DNA of 64,000 nucleotides from an uncultured Blastocatellia bacterium. GTDB taxonomy: Bacteria > Acidobacteriota > Blastocatellia > Chloracidobacteriales > Chloracidobacteriaceae. The stretch spans positions 99,623-163,622 of the forward strand of contig CALGZC010000038.1 in the NCBI GenBank assembly GCA_937934745.1, written 5' to 3'. The position numbers and the translations under genes were made by a program. Each line of letters begins with the position of its first letter. The first letter of the stretch is position 1. The notes beneath the pieces are model-generated. The model did not search any database and had not been told where the DNA came from. It saw only the letters and a program-made list of their open reading frames with translations. This document shows positions 1-8,347 of the stretch, piece by piece.

Positions 1-1
1 G

Positions 2-427
2 GCAGTGCTGGAAGTTCTGGCAGTGATCCAGCAGGCGTTGGCGCTGCCTGAAAGTGAGTGGCCCGAGGCGGTGACGGTCCGCGAATACGATCCCACCTTG
101 GATGGGCTGGCTGCCCTGCTTGGCGCTGTCGTTCGCCTCCAAGCCGGTGCGCTGGACATAGCTCCAAACCTGCTCGCGACACGCGACGATCTCCTGCGCT
201 TTGCCGCCTGGGCACTGCAGGGCAGTCCACCCGACAAAGCCGGTGAGTTCCCGATGCTCCACAGTTGGCGGCGGGCGGCTATCGGCAACTTGCTGCTCGA
301 TCTGGTTGCCGGAAAGTCTTTGCTTCAGATTGCGCCAACGGCGCCCGGTGGACTGCGGATCTTGAGCCCCGGCGGGTCTGCGCCGGAGGCTTCTACAGAC
401 CCTCCTGTACCTAAAACCACGCCTTGA
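2..427 (+). CDS. rnd: Ribonuclease D, C-terminal part (cut by the left edge)
   Basis: The frame is open to the left edge, so only the last 140 or so residues are visible. They look like the C-terminal HRDC region of RNase D, a 3'-5' exonuclease that trims tRNA 3' ends: an ALALPESEWP segment, then a GALDIAPNLLATRDDLLRFA stretch, which is the typical 'I-A-P-x-L-L-A-T-R-x-x-L' signature of that family, then an SWRRAAIGNLLLDLVAG helix close to the end. The exonuclease domain with its DEDD residues is outside the window, so the identity rests on the HRDC motif alone. A tRNA gene follows 64 bases after the stop, a fitting though not diagnostic neighbour. The last 15 residues are rich in proline and threonine and look like an unstructured tail. 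Confidence 0.7.
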   Translation, partial: AVLEVLAVIQQALALPESEWPEAVTVREYDPTLDGLAALLGAVVRLQAGALDIAPNLLATRDDLLRFAAWALQGSPPDKAGEFPMLHSWRRAAIGNLLLDLVAGKSLLQIAPTAPGGLRILSPGGSAPEASTDPPVPKTTP

Positions 428-451
428 CAAGCACTTGGGGGTCGGTTTACC
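424..451 (+). promoter_or_regulatory. Possible promoter of the tRNA-Ala gene
   Basis: A perfect TTGACA lies at 424-429, overlapping the stop codon of the preceding gene. Sixteen bases later comes TTTACC, a weak match to a -10 box, which would start transcription some 35 bases before the tRNA. The same TTGACAAG (424-431) is also one arm of an inverted repeat with CTTGTCAA at 474-481. The -35 match is good and the -10 poor. Confidence 0.3.
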
Positions 452-491
452 CTCGGCATCTATCTCGCTTCGCCTTGTCAAAGGGCTGTGT

Positions 492-567
492 GGGGATGTA
501 GCTCAGCTGGTAGAGCGCTGCGTTCGCAATGCAGAGGTCAGGGGTTCGACCCCCCTCATCTCCACCA
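492..567 (+). tRNA. tRNA-Ala, anticodon CGC
   Basis: The full cloverleaf can be folded by hand. The acceptor stem is GGGGATG (492-498) with CATCTCC (557-563). The D stem is GCTC/GAGC. The anticodon stem CTGCG/TGCAG has the loop TTCGCAA, giving anticodon CGC at 525-527. The T stem AGGGG/CCCCT has the loop TTCGACC. The discriminator is A564 and CCA is encoded at 565-567. The acceptor stem has a G3:U70 wobble pair (494 with 561), the main identity element for alanyl-tRNA synthetase, which independently supports alanine. It reads GCG codons, plentiful in this GC-rich DNA. Confidence 0.95.
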
Positions 568-586
568 CTTTGCTGCGGTTGCGCCA

Positions 587-611
587 GGGCAGCGCCACGC
601 TGTCCTTTTTT
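587..611 (+). terminator. Intrinsic terminator after tRNA-Ala
   Basis: GGGCAGCG (587-594) pairs with CGCTGTCC (598-605), eight pairs with one G-U, around a three-base CCA loop. It is followed directly by six T (606-611). Position 20 bases after the tRNA CCA end is right for a tRNA terminator. Confidence 0.8.
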
Positions 612-827
612 CGTTTCTGAACGCATGTCAGGGCACACCAACGTCGGCGCGCTTTATTGATCTAGAACATCACGTCGCTTTTGGCTTTCGCGGTTGACGC
701 GCATCAAGAGATGCGCATAAAGATTTGAAGACCTAAGTCTCAGCAGGCAATGTGCCCGCTGCGGTGGCGTCAACATATCGCAGTACCAAGCCGCTCACAG
801 CTCTCCGGTCAAGACGCATCGAACGCT

Positions 828-2594
828 ATGTTCCACCACCAATGTTCCGGTTTACTTCTGCGCCTCTGTTTCCTCCTGACATTGACCGTTTTCTGCGGAC
901 CGGCGACAGCGCCGGTCAGGGCCCAGCTTGTTGTGGCCCAGCTTGCTGCAGCCCCCAACCCCGCACCAGGCGGCGTCGTACTCCAGAACCCGATGTCCCC
1001 GCCGGGCGGCGGGCAAACACCGTCTCTTCCGCTCGCCGATCAACGGACAAAGCGCGCCCTGGATGACCTTCCGACAACGCGCATCGGCATTACTCCGGGA
1101 CGTACGCTACGGTTGTCCCTGCGCGAAGCCATTCTCATGGCGCTCCGTAACAACCAGGACATTGAGGTTGAACGCGCCAACGTTCAGCTTGCCCAGTACA
1201 ACGAACGCAGCGCCTTGGGAAGCTACGATCCGATCCTACAGGCGGCGGTGCAGTTTCAATCGTCTACCTCGCCCACAGCCCAGACCTTCATCGGCGCAGA
1301 AGGTGGGGCTTTCAAACGCGAACAATTGCAGTTTACACCCACCCTGTCACAAAACCTACCAACCGGAGCGAACTACACCATTACGTTGACCAGCAGCCGT
1401 GAGACCAACAACGCCGGCTCGGCCGGTCTTAGCCCCCAGTACTTCACAACGCTTGATTTCCGTTTTACCCAGCCGTTGTTTCGGAATTTTCGGTCAAGCG
1501 CCAACGAACGGCTGGTCAAAATCAGCCGCAAGCAACTTACCATCAGTGACGCCCAGTTCCGGCAGCGTGTCCTGACGACCATCGCTGCCGTGCAGACGGC
1601 ATACTGGGACTTAGTGTTCGCCATTCGCAATCTGCAAATTCAGCGCGACGCCGTCGAACTTGCCGACATTTCCCTGGCCGTGACGCGCCGCCAGGTCGAG
1701 GTCGGCACCAGCGCCCCGATCAATGTCGTCGAGAACGAGTCCGAGCTTGAAAACCGCAAGAATGCCGCCATCAGCGCGCTCCAGCAGATCACGACGACTG
1801 AAAACCAACTCAAGCAACTCATTCTCGGCAATCCACAGGCCGACGAGTGGCAGGCCGCCATCGAACCAACCGACGATGTTGATTTCACCTCGGTTGAGCT
1901 GGATGTCCAGCAGGCGCTGGCCAGCGCCCTGCGCAACCGACCGGAGCTGGAGCAGCTTCACCTACAACAGGAACTGAATGACATTGAGCGAGCGTTTGCT
2001 GAAAACCAACGCAAACCACAGGTGGATGCCTTTGCGGCGTTGACCTTGAGCGGGTTGGGCGGAACGTCGCGGGTAGAAAACCTACCCGGCGGCCCTGTGC
2101 TGATTAACGAGCGGTTCATCGGTGGTTATGGCACAGCCCTCTCCAACTTGTTTTCACTCGACTTCCCCACCTACACGGTCGGCGCCAACATTTCGTTTAC
2201 CTTCCGCAATCGAGCGGCCGCAGCGGCCGTTGGACGCGCCCTCGCCACCGGGCGCCAGCTCAAAGCCCAGGAGCGAAACCTACAGCAAAGCATTCAGGTT
2301 GAAGTGCGCAACGGCCTGCAGGCCGTTGCCTCCGCCCAACAACGGGTCGAGGCTACCCGTGCTGCCCGCATCGCAGCAGAGACACAACTGCGTGGCGAAC
2401 AACAACGGTACGCTGCCGGACTTTCCACCACATTCTTGATCCTTGACCGTCAGAACCGACTTTCTATTGCGCGCGGGAATGAAATTCAGGCGCTGACCGA
2501 CTACAAGAAAGCCGTTGCTCAACTTCAGCGGACGCTTGGCACGTCGCTGGCCGCCAACGGGCTTGAAATCAAAGCCTCCGATCCGACGCCGTGA
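828..2594 (+). CDS. TolC-family outer-membrane efflux protein
   Basis: A 588-residue exported protein. From the ATG at 828 there is a clean signal peptide (basic start, then a LLLRLCFLLTLTVF core, then a PVRAQ cleavage region); longer starts would put 26 residues before it, so 828 is preferred although no clear ribosome site is seen. After a Pro/Gly-rich stretch it shows the outer membrane efflux protein pattern: LREAILMALRNNQDIEVERA early in the mature protein, long alanine/glutamine-rich helices, and a second such unit near 350-560 with heptad-like helices (QQRYAAGLSTTFLILDRQN). The trimeric family forms a channel for type I secretion or RND efflux; no inner-membrane pump or adaptor gene is next to it, so the substrate cannot be told. 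The biotin ligase gene follows after 6 bases. Confidence 0.88.
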   Translation: MFHHQCSGLLLRLCFLLTLTVFCGPATAPVRAQLVVAQLAAAPNPAPGGVVLQNPMSPPGGGQTPSLPLADQRTKRALDDLPTTRIGITPGRTLRLSLREAILMALRNNQDIEVERANVQLAQYNERSALGSYDPILQAAVQFQSSTSPTAQTFIGAEGGAFKREQLQFTPTLSQNLPTGANYTITLTSSRETNNAGSAGLSPQYFTTLDFRFTQPLFRNFRSSANERLVKISRKQLTISDAQFRQRVLTTIAAVQTAYWDLVFAIRNLQIQRDAVELADISLAVTRRQVEVGTSAPINVVENESELENRKNAAISALQQITTTENQLKQLILGNPQADEWQAAIEPTDDVDFTSVELDVQQALASALRNRPELEQLHLQQELNDIERAFAENQRKPQVDAFAALTLSGLGGTSRVENLPGGPVLINERFIGGYGTALSNLFSLDFPTYTVGANISFTFRNRAAAAAVGRALATGRQLKAQERNLQQSIQVEVRNGLQAVASAQQRVEATRAARIAAETQLRGEQQRYAAGLSTTFLILDRQNRLSIARGNEIQALTDYKKAVAQLQRTLGTSLAANGLEIKASDPTP

Positions 2595-2600
2595 AGGGCG

Positions 2601-3236
2601 ATGGCCGCAGCCTCCTCCCCGCCCGAACGGGCAGACCGTTTCTCAGTGCGGTGGGTCGCACAGGTGGACTCCACCAACACACGGCTCAAAGCGCTGGCGC
2701 GGGCCGGCGCGCCAGACGGCTTCTGTTTGTGCGCTGATGAACAAACAGCCGGACGCGGCCAGCATGGCCGCGTCTGGTATTCGCCGCCCGGCCTCGGTCT
2801 CTACCTTTCCATTTTGCAGCGCATAGTTCCCGCACCGGAGCACTTAGGCCGCGTCACAACATTCGCCGGCTTGATGGTGTACGGCGCGCTGGCAGAAACC
2901 CTTGGCGAACCGACGCGCCTCCGGCTCAAAGCGCCCAATGACGTGCTTCTGGACGGACGTAAGGTTGCCGGTGTGCTGGTCGAAGTGGAGTGGCAACAGG
3001 GAAAGCCGGATTTTTTGGTGATCGGCGTCGGGATCAACATCGGGCACATGTCATTTCCCGACGGATTGCGCTACCCGGCAACATCCCTGCGGCTGGCGCT
3101 GGGCGATGCAGCGCCGACACGGGAGGTCGTACTCTGGCACCTACTCACCCAGGTTCAAACGCACTGGACAGCCTTCCTCGCCGCACCGGCCACGTTTACC
3201 ACAAACCGCTTGCGAAGCGCCGTCTTTTCTCATTGA
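2601..3236 (+). CDS. birA: Biotin--[acetyl-CoA-carboxylase] ligase, minimal form
   Basis: A 211-residue enzyme that activates biotin to biotinyl-AMP and attaches it to the carrier protein of biotin-dependent carboxylases. Visible motifs are VDSTNTRLK, the nucleotide loop GRGQHGRVWYSPPG (about 51-64), LKAPNDVLLDGRKVAGVLVE (about 111-130) and the FLVIGVGINIG strand. There is no N-terminal DNA-binding domain, so it is a class I, non-repressor ligase. Two oddities: the usual KWPND catalytic motif reads KAPND, losing the tryptophan, and the small C-terminal SH3-like domain seems absent or very short (typical ligases exceed 235 residues). The gene starts 6 bases after the TolC-like gene and is probably cotranscribed with it. 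Confidence 0.85.
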   Translation: MAAASSPPERADRFSVRWVAQVDSTNTRLKALARAGAPDGFCLCADEQTAGRGQHGRVWYSPPGLGLYLSILQRIVPAPEHLGRVTTFAGLMVYGALAETLGEPTRLRLKAPNDVLLDGRKVAGVLVEVEWQQGKPDFLVIGVGINIGHMSFPDGLRYPATSLRLALGDAAPTREVVLWHLLTQVQTHWTAFLAAPATFTTNRLRSAVFSH

Positions 3237-3313
3237 CGTGCAGACCACAACCGACAACCATAGCCTGACCGGTTTTCACACCGCAGCCAGCCCCCACGTT
3301 TGGAGTCCCGACC

Positions 3314-4222
3314 ATGCACCATCCTGAGGAGTTCCTGCCACGCCGTCCCTCGCTCCGGGAGCAGGTCAGCACCGTCGCACCCAGTCGCAATACATCCCTG
3401 ATTTGGCTGCTGCTCGCCACATTGCTGACCGTCCTGCTGATGTCAGTGCCGCCGCTTTCAGTTCTGACGTTTCCCATCCGCATATTTGTGACCTTTATCC
3501 ACGAAGGGAGCCATGCCCTGGCGGCTGTGTTGAGTGGGTACCAGGTCATCCGCATGACGGTCCACTGGGACGGCAGCGGACTGACCCTCACCAATGGGCA
3601 AAACTGGTTTGTTGCCAGTGCCGGCTACCTCGGCACCATACTGTTCGGCGTCTGGCTGCTTTACCAAGCCCAGCGCCGTGAACGGGCCGGCGTCCTCCTG
3701 GTTGGGTCGGGCATGCTGGTACTTTTGCTGACCATCTTGTTTGTCAACGGCCAGGCATCCTGGCTGATGGTGTTGCCACTCGCACTCGCCGCAACACTGC
3801 TGCTGGGAAGCTTACGTCTGAAGTTCTCCATGCCGCTGCGGTGGGGGATGCTCGGTGCCGGCAGCCTGCTGCTGTGTTTGCTGGTGGGCTTGTGCGTCCT
3901 GACCGGAACACTCTATAGCTGGGTTAGTGGGCTGGGCATTGGTGTCAGCCTGATTGCACTCAGCGTCTTGACCAAGCCGGCCGCAGGACAGTTCACGGTG
4001 AACTTTCTCGCCGTTCAGTGCTGCCTCGATGCGCTCTCCGACCTGAAAACACTGTTTTTCCTTTCGGCGCTGACCAACGTGCACAGTGATGCGGCCAACA
4101 TGGCCCAGATGACAGGCATTCCGGCCGTTGTCTGGGCAACCCTGTGGTTGGCCTCCAGCGTTTTTCTCCTCGGACTGACACTCTGGCTACTTTTCCTTCG
4201 CCCGACCAGAACCACCGCCTAG
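3314..4222 (+). CDS. M50-like integral membrane protein with HExxH motif
   Basis: A 302-residue multi-spanning membrane protein. A short cytoplasmic N-terminus is followed by a first membrane segment, then FVTFIHEGSHALAAVLSGY, where H63, E64 and H67 form the HExxH zinc site of the M50B peptidase-like family. Six to eight further hydrophobic segments follow. Family members are related to site-2 proteases, but a second zinc ligand region (NPDG-type) is not obvious, so activity is unproven. A TTGGAGT sequence about 8 bases before the ATG at 3314 supports the start. Neighbours give no hint of a substrate. Confidence 0.7.
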   Translation: MHHPEEFLPRRPSLREQVSTVAPSRNTSLIWLLLATLLTVLLMSVPPLSVLTFPIRIFVTFIHEGSHALAAVLSGYQVIRMTVHWDGSGLTLTNGQNWFVASAGYLGTILFGVWLLYQAQRRERAGVLLVGSGMLVLLLTILFVNGQASWLMVLPLALAATLLLGSLRLKFSMPLRWGMLGAGSLLLCLLVGLCVLTGTLYSWVSGLGIGVSLIALSVLTKPAAGQFTVNFLAVQCCLDALSDLKTLFFLSALTNVHSDAANMAQMTGIPAVVWATLWLASSVFLLGLTLWLLFLRPTRTTA

Positions 4223-4617
4223 GTCGGCGCAACAACCCACGCAGCCCCCACACCCTCCAGACGATGTGTGGCCGGGAGGTGGTTTGACCTGCAGCCGGCT
4301 CCTAGGAGCGGCCTGCCTGCCGCAGGGCTTGCCTGCCAAACTTCCGGCGCGATTCTGTGCCGGACTTCAAAAAGCAGCCCCCGGCGGAAGACGCGCCCAT
4401 AAGACCGGGTAACCTACGATGGCTCGCCGGGAGCTGTGGGAGCAGCTCCCTCACTGGGACGGACTCGCCCCACGTGTCACCGCTTCTGACGGGGCCCGTT
4501 CAGGCAGCTCGTTCCCGCGCACAACAGCGCGCTCATCGGCGCAGACTCGCGCATGGCGGCGCACTGTGATACTAGTCCCCGTAACGAAGTGTACTTGAGG
4601 ATACAAAAAGCCCGCCT
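4223..4617 (+). other. Non-coding 395-bp leader region before aconitase
   Basis: No convincing gene was found here. The most regular element is a perfect hairpin, GGGAGCTG (4429-4436) and CAGCTCCC (4443-4450), with a six-base loop and no T-run, so it is not an intrinsic terminator. Shorter GC-rich inverted repeats such as CGCGC/GCGCG lie nearer the gene. An untranslated structured leader of acnA is possible, but I could match it to no known riboswitch class. Confidence 0.4.
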
Positions 4618-7353
4618 ATGGACCTGACAACCCTAATCCGAACCTTTCCCCTTGGCGACGGCAGCGAAGGACGCTTGGTTTCACTGCCTGCGCTGGAAGC
4701 TGCCGGTTTCGGCGAGGTCTCGATGCTGCCCGTCTCGCTCCGCATCGTGCTGGAGTCCGTTCTGCGTAACTGCGACGGCCGGCGCATCGCCGAAGACGAC
4801 GTTCGCCGGCTGGCCGGCTGGCAGCCGAATGCCGCCCGGACGGCCGAAATCCCGTTCGTCGTCGCGCGCGTCCTGCTCCAGGATTTCACCGGCGTGCCGC
4901 TGCTGTGCGATCTGGCGGCCATGCGCTCGGCGCTCATTCGCATGGGCAAGGATCCGGCTCTGATTGAGCCGCTTGTGCCGGTGGATTTGGTCATTGACCA
5001 TTCCGTGCAGGTGGACTTCACCGGCCGCGAGCGTCATCTGCCGACCCTGGGCCACGACGGCGCGCCGGCCGATCCGCTGACGCTCAACATGCAACTGGAG
5101 TTTGAGCGCAATCGGGAGCGCTACGAGTTTCTCAAGTGGGGCATGCAGGCCTTCAAGACCTTCCGGGTCATTCCCCCCGGCATCGGCATCTGTCACCAGG
5201 TCAATCTGGAGTATCTGGCGCAGGGCGTCCTGTCGCGCGACGGGATATATTTCCCCGATACGCTCGTCGGGACGGACTCGCACACGACGATGATCAACGG
5301 GCTGGGGATTGTCGGCTGGGGCGTCGGCGGCATCGAGGCCGAAGCCGCCATGCTGGGCCAGCCCGTCGCATTCCTGACGCCTGATGTCGTTGGCGTCAAC
5401 CTCGTCGGGCGCCTGCGCGAAGGCGTCACGGCCACCGACCTGGTGCTGACCGTGACGGAAATGCTGCGCAAGGCGGGCGTAGTCGGCAAGTTCGTTGAAT
5501 TTCACGGCGACGGCGCGGCGGCGCTGAGCGTCCCCGACCGGGCGACGCTGGCGAACATGGCGCCTGAATATGGCGCGACGCTGGGCTTTTTCCCCGTGGA
5601 TGAAAAAACCTGCGCCTACCTGCTGGCGACCGGGCGCGCGCCGGAGCACGTGGCTACCGTTCGCAACTACTTCCAGGCGCAGGGTCTGTTCGGGATTCCG
5701 GCCGCCGGCGCCTGCCGCTACTCGACCGTGCTGGAGCTGGACCTGGCGACCGTCGAAGCCAGCGTCGCCGGGCCGCGCCGCCCGCAGGATCGCGTGGTGC
5801 TGCGCCAACTTGCGACGGCCTTTGGCGAAACGCTGACCAAGCCGCCGGCGCAGGGCGGCTTCGGCGTTCCGCCGGAGCAGGCGACGGCGCGCGCGGCGAC
5901 GCGCGACGCTTACTTCGGCGACCTCGGCCACGGCGACGTGGTCATTGCGGCGATTACGTCCTGCACCAACACCTCAAACCCAAGCGTCATGCTCGCCGCG
6001 GGTCTGGTGGCGCGGAAAGCCGCTGCGCGCGGCCTGCGCGTCCGCCCGACGGTCAAAACCTCGCTCGCGCCCGGCTCGCGCGCCGTCACGGCCTACCTCG
6101 ACCAAACCGGGCTGCTGGGCGACTTGCGGCGGATCGGCTTCGATGTCGTGGGCTACGGCTGTACAACGTGCATCGGCAACTCGGGACCGTTGGAGCCGGC
6201 CGTCGAGGAAGCCATCACGATGCGCGGCCTGGTCGCAGCCAGCGTCCTGTCGGGCAATCGCAACTTCGAGGCGCGCGTGCATCCCAGCGTCAAGGCGAAT
6301 TTTCTGATGAGTCCGCCGCTGGTCGTGGCCTTTGCGCTGGCCGGGCGCGTGACACTCGATCTGACGCAAGAGCCGCTCGGCTACGACGACGCCGGCCAGC
6401 CCGTGTATCTGCGCGACGTATGGCCGACCACCGACGAACTTGCCGCCCTGCTGGACGCCGCCTTCGACCGCGCGACCTACCAGCGGCTGTACGCCGATTT
6501 CACCGCTGACCATCTGCTGTGGAACGCCATCCCGACCATCGCCGGACAGGTGTATACGTGGCGACCGGATTCCACCTATATTCAGGAGCCGCCGTTTTTC
6601 GCCGACTTCAGCCTGACGACGCGTGCCTTCGCCGACATTCATGGCGGGCGGGTGCTGGCCATCTTCGGCGACTCGGTCACCACAGACCACATTTCGCCGG
6701 CCGGAAGCATCAAGCCGACCTCCCCGGCCGGACAGTACTTGCAGGCGCACCACGTCGCCGTGGCCGATTTCAACAGCTACGGCGCGCGGCGCGGCAACCA
6801 CGAAGTCATGATGCGCGGGACGTTCGCCAACGTCCGCATCAGAAACCTCATGCTGCCGGGAACGGAAGGCGGTGTAACCGTGCATTGGCCGAGCGGCGAG
6901 CAGATGGCAATCTACGATGCCGCCATGCGCTACGCCGCAACCCGGACGCCGTTGTTTATCTTCGCGGGGAAGGAATACGGGACGGGCAGCTCGCGCGACT
7001 GGGCCGCTAAGGGGACGGCGCTGCTCGGTGTGCGTGTCGTTGTGGCGGAGAGCTTTGAGCGGATTCACCGCAGTAACCTGGCCGGTATGGGCGTTCTGCC
7101 CTGCCAGTTTCTCGACGGCGCCACTGCCCAGTCCCTGGCCCTCGACGGAACGGAAACCTTGGCACTGGTCGGGTTGGCAAACGGCATCGCACCACGCCAA
7201 ACGGTGACGCTGGTTATCGAGCGGACGAGCGGCGCCGTCGAGCGCGTCCCCGTGCAACTCCGGCTGGACACGCCGGTGGAGATTGACTATTACCGGCACG
7301 GCGGCATCCTGCCCTACGTTCTGCGGCACATGCTGACCGCACGCGAAACGTAG
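4618..7353 (+). CDS. acnA: Aconitate hydratase (aconitase A)
   Basis: A full-length 911-residue AcnA/IRP1-type aconitase that interconverts citrate and isocitrate through cis-aconitate in the TCA cycle. The three 4Fe-4S cluster ligands are visible as C449 in [12 protein letters not shown] and C515/C518 in [13 protein letters not shown]. Other hallmarks are [20 protein letters not shown] (substrate binding), [16 protein letters not shown] at the start of the swivelling domain, [20 protein letters not shown], and [16 protein letters not shown]. Length and domain order match the family. It is preceded by an unusually long untranslated region, and the ABC permease gene follows after 76 bases. Large open frames on the opposite strand here are codon-bias artefacts. 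Confidence 0.97.
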   Translation: MDLTTLIRTFPLGDGSEGRLVSLPALEAAGFGEVSMLPVSLRIVLESVLRNCDGRRIAEDDVRRLAGWQPNAARTAEIPFVVARVLLQDFTGVPLLCDLAAMRSALIRMGKDPALIEPLVPVDLVIDHSVQVDFTGRERHLPTLGHDGAPADPLTLNMQLEFERNRERYEFLKWGMQAFKTFRVIPPGIGICHQVNLEYLAQGVLSRDGIYFPDTLVGTDSHTTMINGLGIVGWGVGGIEAEAAMLGQPVAFLTPDVVGVNLVGRLREGVTATDLVLTVTEMLRKAGVVGKFVEFHGDGAAALSVPDRATLANMAPEYGATLGFFPVDEKTCAYLLATGRAPEHVATVRNYFQAQGLFGIPAAGACRYSTVLELDLATVEASVAGPRRPQDRVVLRQLATAFGETLTKPPAQGGFGVPPEQATARAATRDAYFGDLGHGDVVIAAITSCTNTSNPSVMLAAGLVARKAAARGLRVRPTVKTSLAPGSRAVTAYLDQTGLLGDLRRIGFDVVGYGCTTCIGNSGPLEPAVEEAITMRGLVAASVLSGNRNFEARVHPSVKANFLMSPPLVVAFALAGRVTLDLTQEPLGYDDAGQPVYLRDVWPTTDELAALLDAAFDRATYQRLYADFTADHLLWNAIPTIAGQVYTWRPDSTYIQEPPFFADFSLTTRAFADIHGGRVLAIFGDSVTTDHISPAGSIKPTSPAGQYLQAHHVAVADFNSYGARRGNHEVMMRGTFANVRIRNLMLPGTEGGVTVHWPSGEQMAIYDAAMRYAATRTPLFIFAGKEYGTGSSRDWAAKGTALLGVRVVVAESFERIHRSNLAGMGVLPCQFLDGATAQSLALDGTETLALVGLANGIAPRQTVTLVIERTSGAVERVPVQLRLDTPVEIDYYRHGGILPYVLRHMLTARET

Positions 7354-7429
7354 GCAGCGGAGCCGAGCGTTGAATCGGCCAGAAGATGCCGACCTGCTCT
7401 GCGACAAACGCTGGGAGGAATGACAGCAC

Positions 7430-8227
7430 TTGCAACACCTGAAGGATATGTCGCGGATGCGCCTGACGATCTTCCGCGACCACGGCTGGCTGCTGTACTC
7501 GCTTGTTCTGCGCGATCTGCGCGGACGCTACAAGGGGTCATTTCTTGGTTTTTTCTGGACATTCCTCAACCCGCTGCTGTTAATGCTCACGTACACGGTG
7601 GTGTTTGGGTATTTCTTGCAGGTCAATGCTCCGGCCTACCCGGCGTTTATTCTCAGCGGACTGCTGCCCTGGATGTGGTTTTCAACGGCCTTGCTCCAGG
7701 GCTCGACGTCCATTCTGGAAGGGGCCTCCTACGTGGGGAAGACCATCTTCCCCACACCGGTCCTGCCGCTTGTGCCGGTCCTGGCGGGCATGGTCAACTA
7801 TCTCTTGTCACTGCCGCTGCTGCTGATCCTACTGTTGTTTTTCAAGCTGCCCGTCGGGTGGGGCCTATTGTGCTTTCCGGTGCTGCTCATCATTCAAACC
7901 CTGCTGCTGTGCGGGCTGACGATGGCGCTCTCGGCCCTGAGCGTCACCTTTCGGGACACCCAACACTTGCTCGGTCACATCGTGACGATTTTGTTCTTTA
8001 TGATGCCGATTATGTATCCGCTGACGGCAATTCCAGAACGCGCGCGGTGGATTGTGGAGCATAATCCGCTGGTCGGCCTTTTTTACGGCTACCAACAAAT
8101 CTTCTACTATGGTGAGGTCCCGCATCCACAGCGACTGCTGTGGCTGTTTGTTTTTGCCGTCGCCGTTTTCTACGGCGGGCAAGTGACGTTTAACCGGCAG
8201 TCGGAGTCGTTTGCCGAACACATTTAG
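7430..8227 (+). CDS. ABC-2 type permease, polysaccharide/polyol-phosphate export family
   Basis: A 265-residue inner-membrane permease with about six membrane segments. The N-terminal pattern (LVLRDLRGRYKGSFLGFFW, then FLNPLLLMLTYTVVFGYF) is characteristic of Wzm/TagG/KpsM-type ABC-2 permeases that move lipid-linked polysaccharide across the inner membrane. The chosen start is a TTG at 7430 because GGGAGGA sits about 11 bases upstream; an in-frame ATG at 7448 is the alternative. The partner ATPase (Wzt-like) is not adjacent, which is unusual because the two are normally neighbours; the next gene is an acyl-CoA synthase. It may work with an ATPase encoded elsewhere, or the pair has been split. 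Confidence 0.85.
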   Translation: MQHLKDMSRMRLTIFRDHGWLLYSLVLRDLRGRYKGSFLGFFWTFLNPLLLMLTYTVVFGYFLQVNAPAYPAFILSGLLPWMWFSTALLQGSTSILEGASYVGKTIFPTPVLPLVPVLAGMVNYLLSLPLLLILLLFFKLPVGWGLLCFPVLLIIQTLLLCGLTMALSALSVTFRDTQHLLGHIVTILFFMMPIMYPLTAIPERARWIVEHNPLVGLFYGYQQIFYYGEVPHPQRLLWLFVFAVAVFYGGQVTFNRQSESFAEHI

Positions 8228-8347
8228 TAGCCTCCATGAGCCTCACGGCCCAAACTGACGTCCGAGGCGAGGCGTACCGGTCACACCGTTTTGCACATGA
8301 TGGTGTCCGGACAACACAGTTTCTGAAGCAGGAGCCTTGTTTACACC

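Noticed and set aside
4681..7407. Minus-strand open frames of 416 and 477 codons opposite aconitase
   Set aside because: They are antisense to a clear, full-length acnA, show no motif, have arginine/alanine-rich composition typical of GC-rich shadows, and lack ribosome sites.
7420..8064. A 214-codon plus-strand frame with a GGAGGA just before its ATG
   Set aside because: It overlaps the ABC-2 permease in another frame; the permease frame has the family motifs and six membrane segments, this one has none.
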